Source: Bacteroidales bacterium UBA3834 (GTDB lineage: Bacteria; Bacteroidota; Bacteroidia; Bacteroidales; P3). From it: a DNA stretch of 56,288 nt. The position numbers and the translations under genes were made by a program. Below, in pieces: positions 50,199 through 56,288 of the stretch. The DNA lies in NCBI GenBank assembly GCA_002392965.1, contig DGIA01000038.1, positions 1 to 56,288 of the forward strand, read 5' to 3'. Position 1 is the stretch's first letter; each line of letters starts with the position of its first letter. Below the pieces are notes generated by a model. It was given only the letters and a program-made list of their open reading frames with translations. It was not told the DNA's origin and did not search any database.

Positions 50199-51908
50199 AT
50201 GGCACTTATTCCATGTCCGCATTGCGGAAAAGAGATTTCATCGTATGCAAAACGATGCCCGGGTTGCGGCAATGATTTGACACAGACCAGCGAGGCAAGG
50301 GTAGATAATGTAGTATGTAAGGAGTATGGTACTCATTATGACAGAATAGTACCAGTCTGCCCTACCTGTGGTGAACCAAATCCGAATTGTTCTTCTGCGG
50401 ATAGCACTACTAGTCAACAATGTCAGGATGCGGTGGTGGATTATAATAAGGTTTTATCTGTTATTGAAGACGAGTTCGAGGGAACAAAAAAGGTTTTCAC
50501 TCGATTTCGTATGAGTGGCAATTCGGAATTGGATTATCTGTGTGAGGCTATTAATGCGGAAAAACCTGATATTATGGCTGGTTATTCCGTCCTCGAGAGT
50601 GGTAAGTATTTCCTTTTTCATTATAACGAGCGGGATTTAATCAATAGAACAAGTAATAACAAAACAGCAGCTGAAGAATCAGGGATAGGTGCTCCATGTA
50701 GGGGCATGTTTATTATTGTTGACGAAAAAGAAAACATAAAATTAGAGGCAGAACAGGGAGAGCCAATATTCATAATAGATGATGAACAATTTTTAAAATG
50801 TTGCAATGCAAACAAATTGGGGTTCAAAGTCTTTAAGCAAACAGGTAAGCCCATAGTTATCAATGGCAATATAGAGGATCAAGAGTTGCTAATTGACTCT
50901 CTTCGTTCGTTGTATAATTATGTTGTTGACAAGGAGGTCTTCCCTGATGCAGGAAAAAAAATCTTGCAATGGGTAACAAATGCCGCAGACGTGGAAAAAC
51001 CTCATACGGGTATGCTCAATAAGGAACAACTTGTCGCAGAATATGGAAGCCTCCTCGAAGTTTATGCGGATGAATTTGTGGATAAAGTTGAGATAGTTTG
51101 TAAAAATGACCTAACCGGTAACTCGGAATTAGATGCCGTATGTAAAAGATACGACGTTGAAGGGCCAAATATTAACTTTCATTATAATTCAACTGTTGGT
51201 ACCAGCTTCTCTATTAGGTATTCTGATGTGTTACTGAGGACTGTTATTGAGAAAGATCAACTGGAAGACTTGGCTGAGCGCGTATCATCTCCTTGTAAAG
51301 GTATGATAATAAATGTAGACGATGGTGAGAAAATAAAACTTATGGTGACAGAAAAGAGTGGGAACGATAGTGACGACGAAATGCTAGTTTATTTCGAACT
51401 AACTCAGGAACAATTCTTGAAATGTTGCAACGCTCACAAACTGGAGTTCAGGATATTCAAAGAAGATGCTCCCGAACCTATTATTATCCGGGGCAGTGCT
51501 GATGACGAAGAATTGTTGATAGCATCTATACGCGCAATCTATAATATCACAGTACAGGATATCTTCCCTAATGCAAAGCAGAAGTTAAGATCATTGATTG
51601 AAAAAAATGAAGCAAAAATAGCACAGGTAGAAAAAGCAAAGAAAAAAGAGGAAGACAAGGTGACTCAAAGTTTCGATAACAAAAAGACAGCAGGTGTTGT
51701 TTTGGCAATAGTGGGAGGATTCTTTTTTATTCTTTCACTCTGTCTTATGGAAGACCTCACCACCTGTCTGGTCCTTATGACCATTGGCATCATTATGGCA
51801 GCAGTAGGAGGCGCTTTATTTATATATGGCAAGCTTAGGAAAGCTGGCGCCAGTAGCTCGGAAGCATGGGATGGTATTGCTGAAGTATTTAATAACATCA
51901 AAAGTTAA
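50199..51908 (+). CDS. Zinc-ribbon protein with duplicated domain and two C-terminal TM helices
   Basis: This 569-aa protein has an N-terminal zinc ribbon (CPHCGKEISSYAKRCPGCG), nearly like that of the protein at 48531, and a second incomplete pair (VCPTCGEPNPNC). Two copies of an unknown domain follow (about 75-245 and 285-470), each holding an EQFLKCCNA(N/H)KL core, SELD(Y/A)xC and PCRGM/PCKGM. A coiled coil (KIAQVEKAKKKEEDK) and two TM helices close the protein. The domain is not one I recognise. It is followed after 5 nt by a small zinc finger. Confidence 0.8.
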   Translation: MALIPCPHCGKEISSYAKRCPGCGNDLTQTSEARVDNVVCKEYGTHYDRIVPVCPTCGEPNPNCSSADSTTSQQCQDAVVDYNKVLSVIEDEFEGTKKVFTRFRMSGNSELDYLCEAINAEKPDIMAGYSVLESGKYFLFHYNERDLINRTSNNKTAAEESGIGAPCRGMFIIVDEKENIKLEAEQGEPIFIIDDEQFLKCCNANKLGFKVFKQTGKPIVINGNIEDQELLIDSLRSLYNYVVDKEVFPDAGKKILQWVTNAADVEKPHTGMLNKEQLVAEYGSLLEVYADEFVDKVEIVCKNDLTGNSELDAVCKRYDVEGPNINFHYNSTVGTSFSIRYSDVLLRTVIEKDQLEDLAERVSSPCKGMIINVDDGEKIKLMVTEKSGNDSDDEMLVYFELTQEQFLKCCNAHKLEFRIFKEDAPEPIIIRGSADDEELLIASIRAIYNITVQDIFPNAKQKLRSLIEKNEAKIAQVEKAKKKEEDKVTQSFDNKKTAGVVLAIVGGFFFILSLCLMEDLTTCLVLMTIGIIMAAVGGALFIYGKLRKAGASSSEAWDGIAEVFNNIKS

Positions 51909-51913
51909 GTAAA

Positions 51914-52117
51914 ATGGGTAATATTACAGTTCCGTGCCACTGTTGTGGCCATCAGTATCCAGTCCACTGGATGTGGTTTGTGTGCGATAGCTGTGGCTAC
52001 CGTGTATGCGCATCTTGCTTGAGCAGGCATCGGGGGCCCTACAATTCTGTTGGTGGATTCAAATGCAGCCAGTGCATAAGTGGAAAACTGAGAAGTCAAC
52101 GTAATGCGAATGGATAA
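51914..52117 (+). CDS. Small zinc-finger protein (67 aa)
   Basis: This protein has three or four CxxC pairs: CHCCG, CDSCG, CASC and CSQC, enough for two zinc sites of treble-clef or ribbon type. It has no signal peptide. It lies between the duplicated-domain gene (5 nt) and the radical SAM gene (2 nt), which argues for a shared function such as partner or substrate protein. Confidence 0.75.
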   Translation: MGNITVPCHCCGHQYPVHWMWFVCDSCGYRVCASCLSRHRGPYNSVGGFKCSQCISGKLRSQRNANG

Positions 52118-52119
52118 TC

Positions 52120-53673
52120 ATGGAGAATAAGCGATATTTCCGTCCTGCATGGACATGCGGTAGATATAGCGACAGAAACGCTTCTATTGGAAAGAAGCAT
52201 GTAGCCATCATGTATAATCTCATCGAGGGCGTCAGCAACTTCTTTGAGGACTACTCTGCCGATGTAATAAAACACGTGCTCGCTGCAGGAAGAAACGGTG
52301 AAGTTAAGGTGGACGAGGTGGCAAGTGCGACGGGAATTGACCCAGAGTCAATTGATAATTTCTTTCAACTGCTTGTAAAGAATGAATTATTAAGCACCCA
52401 TCTCTTCACAAGAGCACGAGAAATGGAATACCGTAAGGCTGTTCGTGAAAACAATATCCGCAAACGCAAAGTTCCACAAACGGTAAAAGAAAAACTTCCG
52501 ATGGATACATCATCGGCTGAGCAATCTTATTTTGAGGCCATAGAGGATGAGGGTGTGGTTGCGTCTGTGATGTTCGAGTTGACCTATAATTGTAGCGAGA
52601 AATGCATTCATTGCTATAATCCAGGTGCGACCCGTAATGACAAGGAAGTATCACACAGAGCAGACAGAGAGGAACTGAAGTTGGATGACTATAAACGAAT
52701 TATCGATGAGTTGGACGAGGCTGGATTAGTAAAGGTATGTTTGTCAGGTGGCGACCCCTTTTCAAAGCCGCATGTTTGGGAGATAATAGATTATTTATAC
52801 CAAAAGGAAATAGCCTTCGATATTTTCACTAATGGGCAGTCACTCATTTATGACATTGATGAGTTGGCCTACTATTATCCTCGACTTGTTGGTATAAGTA
52901 TCTATAGTGGAATTGCAAAAGACCACGATGCGATTACTCGTGTCCCTGGATCTTGGGAGAAGAGTATGACAGTCGCCCGTCGCCTTTCAGAATTAGCGGT
53001 TCCCATGAATCTGAAATGCTGTGTAATGCAGCCCAACCTGCACAGTTATTATTTGGTAAATGATATCGCACGTTCACTTGGTGCAATGCCTCAATTTGAA
53101 CTTAATATTACCGATAGCGTTGAAGGAGACCAATGTGCCAGACAATTGCGGCTCACGGAGGAACAACTGCAGGTAGTGTTACGTGACGCCAATGTGCCGA
53201 TGTATATAGGTAAAGAAGCACCAAATTATGGAGGACAGCCACGTTTGATGGATGATACTCCTTGTGGAGCAGGAAAAACATCGTTCTGTATCACTCCAGA
53301 TGGCGTTCTTCAGCCTTGCTGTGCATATCCGCTTGCATTAGGTAGCCTGAGAGAAAAGAGTGTGAATGAAATTGTTGTTGGGAACGACACCCTAAGGAAG
53401 TGGCAAAATACCCCATTGGATGATTATGAGGAGTGTGGCCGACACGAGTATTGTGACTATTGCAACCTATGTCCTGGCCAGGCTCAATCGCAATATGGCG
53501 ATTTTCGCAAAGCTGCGGAGAACTGCTGCTATATGGCAAAAGTGCGTCATCGGTTGGCGCATAGAATGATGGAGGGGTACGACCCTCTGAATGGTGAAGA
53601 GTTTGAATCCGCGTTGCAGCGGCTACCAAAGGCCACGGTAGACCTGCACCGCATTTACGATACAAAGGGATAA
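52120..53673 (+). CDS. Radical SAM/SPASM protein with N-terminal PqqD-like (RRE) region
   Basis: This 517-aa enzyme has the radical SAM motif C158-x3-C162-x2-C165 (NCSEKCIHCYN), GGDPF for SAM binding and a SPASM region with cysteines at 382, 390, 400-401, 439, 445, 448, 451 and 469-470, enough for two auxiliary clusters. Residues about 8-95 (RPAWTCGRYSDRN to NFFQLLVKNEL) have the pattern of a peptide-recognition (PqqD-like) domain. This is the architecture of peptide maturases that make sactipeptides, cyclophanes or other cross-links. It is followed by a 34-aa peptide gene. The modification and true substrate are not known. Confidence 0.88.
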   Translation: MENKRYFRPAWTCGRYSDRNASIGKKHVAIMYNLIEGVSNFFEDYSADVIKHVLAAGRNGEVKVDEVASATGIDPESIDNFFQLLVKNELLSTHLFTRAREMEYRKAVRENNIRKRKVPQTVKEKLPMDTSSAEQSYFEAIEDEGVVASVMFELTYNCSEKCIHCYNPGATRNDKEVSHRADREELKLDDYKRIIDELDEAGLVKVCLSGGDPFSKPHVWEIIDYLYQKEIAFDIFTNGQSLIYDIDELAYYYPRLVGISIYSGIAKDHDAITRVPGSWEKSMTVARRLSELAVPMNLKCCVMQPNLHSYYLVNDIARSLGAMPQFELNITDSVEGDQCARQLRLTEEQLQVVLRDANVPMYIGKEAPNYGGQPRLMDDTPCGAGKTSFCITPDGVLQPCCAYPLALGSLREKSVNEIVVGNDTLRKWQNTPLDDYEECGRHEYCDYCNLCPGQAQSQYGDFRKAAENCCYMAKVRHRLAHRMMEGYDPLNGEEFESALQRLPKATVDLHRIYDTKG

Positions 53674-53722
53674 ATGGTGTCTCCCAGCCAGCACACCTAT
53701 AACCATCAAATCTTGAATCATT

Positions 53723-53827
53723 ATGAAGATAGAATTGACAATCAGCAAGCAGTCGCAAGATGTCTGCATGACCCACTGCCCTAAAGCTGAAGAAAGAGCA
53801 TGTGGCATCATGTATCGCAACCTGTAA
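53723..53827 (+). CDS. 34-aa three-cysteine peptide, candidate substrate of the radical SAM enzyme
   Basis: The frame reads MKIELTISKQSQDVCMTHCP, then KAEERACGIMYRNL: a leader-like first part and a Cys-rich end (C15, C19, C27). It begins 49 nt after the radical SAM stop and is followed by a terminator, so it is the last gene of the operon. A 36-aa frame (53674-53784) overlaps it in another frame and is the less likely one. The precursor role is inference; a metal-binding accessory peptide is the alternative. Confidence 0.55.
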   Translation: MKIELTISKQSQDVCMTHCPKAEERACGIMYRNL

Positions 53828-53844
53828 GTCGGCTAAAAATGGGG

Positions 53845-53876
53845 AAGGGTGGCGAATGAGCTCACGCCGCCCTTTT
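53845..53876 (+). terminator. Intrinsic terminator closing the radical SAM operon
   Basis: AAGGGTGGCG (53845-53854) pairs with CGCCGCCCTT (53865-53874), one G-U, followed by TTTT. The transcription unit thus spans about 48164 to 53876. Confidence 0.85.
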
Positions 53877-53913
53877 AAGTAACAAATTACATAATTTCAA
53901 AAGATTAAAAAAG

Positions 53914-54087
53914 ATGAATGCTTTTAATGTAATTCCTGTTGATCAGGAAAGCTATGGTATTGAACGATGGAATGAAATAAAGAAGCAATATGAGCTGATC
54001 GGGAGAACTTATCCTTCAAGAGATTTGGCTGAGATTGCGATGCAAGGCATGATAGATATGTATAATGAAGAGAATAAGGAGCAATAA
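53914..54087 (+). CDS. Hypothetical protein (57 aa)
   Basis: The frame starts MNAFNVIPVDQESYGIERWN and ends in NEENKEQ. It is acidic, soluble and of no known family. It overlaps the next gene by 23 nt in another frame, which suggests coupled translation. Confidence 0.55.
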   Translation: MNAFNVIPVDQESYGIERWNEIKKQYELIGRTYPSRDLAEIAMQGMIDMYNEENKEQ

Positions 54088-54901
54088 GGAAAGTTACACC
54101 ATTGTCAAACAAAGGGGGAATTATATATGTTTCCCCTTGTTGATTAACAACAATGGGGGAAAGGATATTTATTGTATTAGCCCATTACACGGGCGTAGCT
54201 TTGTTGTAGGGCAAAACGACGATGGACGCTATATAGTAACCAAAGGCAATGGCTTGTGCTATTCGCAGTACCCATTCATTTACACACCAGACACAACGGC
54301 AGACGTTTGGGGACTATTATTAAAAGAGGATGCTCTGCGAGACTATTATTGTTGTCAGGATGTGCAGGCTCTCGGCATCAAGACCAATCAAATGGAGTGT
54401 GTTTTGGAACTCGACTATCCAATATACATTCCTCAGAACAAAGCCACCATCAAACCAGCCATTCTCCAATATAATGTGGAATGTCCATACCGTATCTGTG
54501 ATGCACCATTCATGGAGAAATCTCAGATAGAGGCAGAAGTGAACAAATGGCAACAATACAATCATAAAGGATATTCACAGAATCACATGATTGCCGCCGA
54601 AGTGCTTATCAGCAATCTGCGTACTATGCACGACCACGAAGTGCTCCACAATGCCATTCACGAGCAGAATTACACCTGGGCATTAGAATTACTTGACTTT
54701 GAACTTTGTCGCACACCACAACATCCATACGAGAAAGCGGACTATGAGCGGCATGTTCCATCACTTTACAGCCGAGAGGTGATACAAACCTACGTCATTA
54801 TCAATTATATTGCGGGGGTTTTGCGGGAAGAGGTCAACTATGCTGATATTGATGCACTATTTGCCGAGTATGGATTTGATTTAAGCAGATTCTCTGTTTG
54901 A
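54065..54901 (+). CDS. Protein of unknown function (278 aa)
   Basis: No family is recognised with confidence. Visible are a beta-rich N-terminal part with SPLHGRSFVVGQNDDGRY, YIVTKGNGLCYSQYPF, and WGLLLKEDALRDYYCCQDVQ-ALGIKTNQMECVLEL. This order (K-x-G-G ... E/D ... ALGIxT) faintly recalls the N-lobe of SelO-type pseudokinases, which AMPylate proteins, but the catalytic loop was not found. It starts inside the 57-aa gene and is 7 nt from the next gene. Confidence 0.65.
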   Translation: MKRIRSNKESYTIVKQRGNYICFPLLINNNGGKDIYCISPLHGRSFVVGQNDDGRYIVTKGNGLCYSQYPFIYTPDTTADVWGLLLKEDALRDYYCCQDVQALGIKTNQMECVLELDYPIYIPQNKATIKPAILQYNVECPYRICDAPFMEKSQIEAEVNKWQQYNHKGYSQNHMIAAEVLISNLRTMHDHEVLHNAIHEQNYTWALELLDFELCRTPQHPYEKADYERHVPSLYSREVIQTYVIINYIAGVLREEVNYADIDALFAEYGFDLSRFSV

Positions 54902-54908
54902 GGCAAAA

Positions 54909-55460
54909 ATGGACACAGAACATTTCCTATATGAAGACAATAGCGAGCTGATGATCCCTACGGATGGCCAGTATCTCAGGATATATTACCAGGATAATGG
55001 CACCACGACGGTGCTGGACACCGGGAAGAATCAGTATGTGCTGAACGGGCGCTATATGTGGATGGAGCACTATTCCTCGCACGAAGGAATGGCGGGGCTC
55101 ATTGTGCAAGAGCCTTCAGAGCTCCATAGCGCCTTGGCGGATGCTATCCAGCTAAACGGCCTCGACGGGGACAACGAACAGTATCGAAACTATTTTCCCC
55201 AAAACAAGGGGTGCTCTACTGACAACCCATTCGTTGTAATGAATCACAAACACTATGTGCGTATTGAATATGCTATAATGACCATCTTGTTCAAATGGTA
55301 TCCCGTTCGCAAGGAGTGGATAACCCTTGCCGAACAGGGTATCATCCATAAGGATGGACGATATTACGACCTCCTGCGGTATATCGTCACTTCAGGTAAC
55401 GATACACATTTTGAGGACTACTACTTCGACATCACTAGACATATCACCGACGAAGAATGA
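54909..55460 (+). CDS. Protein of unknown function (183 aa)
   Basis: This acidic, soluble protein has no signal peptide or recognised motif. Its middle (YVRIEYAIMTILFKWYPVRK) looks like a helical core, and it ends FDITRHITDEE. It overlaps the phosphatase start by 4 nt, so it may be its partner or regulator. Confidence 0.6.
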   Translation: MDTEHFLYEDNSELMIPTDGQYLRIYYQDNGTTTVLDTGKNQYVLNGRYMWMEHYSSHEGMAGLIVQEPSELHSALADAIQLNGLDGDNEQYRNYFPQNKGCSTDNPFVVMNHKHYVRIEYAIMTILFKWYPVRKEWITLAEQGIIHKDGRYYDLLRYIVTSGNDTHFEDYYFDITRHITDEE

Positions 55461-56260
55461 TGAAACCAAAGATAAACACTATTATCATCCCCGATATTCA
55501 CGGACGCACGTTTTGGAAGGAGGCAATACCGCATGTCGAAGCAGGAACTCCCTGTATCTTCCTGGGCGACTATGTCGATCCGTATGACGACGAGGGGATC
55601 AGCGGCCTTGACGCATTGAAGAATCTGCGGGAGATCATCACATTCGCCCACCAGTATGAAGACCGCGTGACGCTGCTGCTGGGGAACCACGACCTTTCGT
55701 ATCTCGGCGACCCATGGGGCTTATGGACGGTATACTCCGACCGTTTCTGCCACGAATGGGCTGACGTTATATCAGAGTACTTTAACGAAAACACAGATAA
55801 CTGTTCTCTATGTGCATACCGGGAAATTGGTGGCAGGCCGTTCCTGTTCTCCCATGCAGGTATGCATCCCGTATGGGTGAATTGGTGCGGGTTGTTCGAC
55901 GACATCGACAAGGGCGATGCTAAAGCGTTAGCGACTAAAGTCGATGAACTATACCGGGAATCGCTGAAAGCGGGAGGACGTACCGAGTTCATGGATGCAT
56001 TGGCGATGGTGGGGGCCATCCGTGGGGGAAGCAGCTTCGCCGGGTCGATGGTATGGGCCGACATCCGCGAATATGACGATGTAGAAGGGTGTTTTACACA
56101 GGTCTTCGGCCATACGGCACAGAAGAATACGATAGACGGAACGTGGGATGGACCGTATTCGGTTGGGAACAACATCTGCGTTGATTGTGGCAAATGTTTT
56201 TATTTAGACGACAAAGGCATACTGCGTTATTGGGATGCCGACAGAGCTGTTAGGGTATGA
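55457..56260 (+). CDS. Metallophosphoesterase of the PPP (Ser/Thr phosphatase-like) type
   Basis: This 267-aa protein has all metal motifs: PDIHGRTFW, GDYVDPYDD, LLGNHDLSYL, a histidine in FLFSHAGMHP and VFGHTAQ. This is the set of PPP/ApaH-type phosphatases acting on phosphoproteins, diadenosine tetraphosphate or cyclic nucleotides. ATG at 55457 overlaps the previous stop (ATGA); a second ATG at 55460 is possible. Together with the unknown protein at 54065 it could form a modify/demodify pair, but this is inference. Confidence 0.88.
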   Translation: MMKPKINTIIIPDIHGRTFWKEAIPHVEAGTPCIFLGDYVDPYDDEGISGLDALKNLREIITFAHQYEDRVTLLLGNHDLSYLGDPWGLWTVYSDRFCHEWADVISEYFNENTDNCSLCAYREIGGRPFLFSHAGMHPVWVNWCGLFDDIDKGDAKALATKVDELYRESLKAGGRTEFMDALAMVGAIRGGSSFAGSMVWADIREYDDVEGCFTQVFGHTAQKNTIDGTWDGPYSVGNNICVDCGKCFYLDDKGILRYWDADRAVRV

Positions 56261-56288
56261 ATGTTGTCTTGCGCTGAAAAAAGTTGAC

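Noticed and set aside
53674..53784. 36-aa frame right after the radical SAM stop
   Set aside because: It overlaps the three-cysteine peptide in another frame and lacks cysteine pattern or leader-like features; the 53723 frame is preferred but not proven.

Overview
The window reads as chromosomal DNA from a member of the Bacteroidota, most likely order Bacteroidales. Three things point there: many start sites carry the Bacteroidota promoter (TTTG, 19-21 nt, TAnnTTTG); a very large secreted protein ends in a type IX secretion (T9SS) sorting domain; and the gene set (ribBA fusion, RelA/SpoT, OmpA-type porins, glutaminyl cyclase, DUF3467, POT transporter) is typical. Shine-Dalgarno sequences are mostly weak. 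Family or genus cannot be fixed from the sequence alone.

Region 1 (1-41.0 kb) is a dense housekeeping backbone. It opens with tRNA-Thr/Tyr/Gly/Thr-tuf on the minus strand, then the 2058-aa T9SS protein. Next is a five-gene operon recA - barrel-like protein - rsh - mazG - ribBA, and an overlapping set pgcA - small membrane protein - recR - GH3 lipoprotein. After these come rnc-fabF-acpP, purN - glycosyltransferase - OmpA-like, ompA, pgi, and a small membrane protein - efp - glutaminyl cyclase - Rieske-like lipoprotein unit. The backbone ends with DUF3467 - phosphopantetheinyl transferase against sua5, POT transporter, rpsU/rpmB, mutY, ssb, smpB-lysC-xer-hpf, and a CDF metal transporter.

The backbone is broken at 17.6-19.5 kb. 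A two-gene cassette (Panacea/SocA-type antitoxin plus GNAT-like protein), AT-rich and with its own perfect promoter, sits exactly at the 3' end of rnc between 56-bp direct repeats that are both copies of the rnc 3' end. The outer copy still has the terminator, so the cassette looks like a gene-end integration that restored the rnc reading frame. Beside it lies a 170-bp nested inverted repeat.

Region 2 (41.0-48.1 kb) is a patchwork. A four-gene tripartite efflux operon (TolC, HlyD, two ABC-2 permeases) is bounded by fragments: a chromate-transporter 3' end, a truncated BspA-like LRR gene, and one complete plus two partial copies of a 69-aa cysteine gene.

Region 3 (48.1-56.3 kb) is AT-richer accessory DNA and the best candidate for an undescribed system. 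A perfect promoter drives about 335 nt of highly structured non-coding RNA. Then come, tightly packed: a zinc-ribbon/TM/SH3-like protein, an L,D-transpeptidase, a zinc-ribbon protein with a duplicated domain and two TM helices, a 67-aa zinc finger, a radical SAM/SPASM enzyme with a probable RRE at its N-terminus, and a 34-aa three-cysteine peptide, closed by a hairpin terminator. Downstream lies a second close-packed set: a 57-aa protein, two unknown proteins and a PPP-type metallophosphatase.
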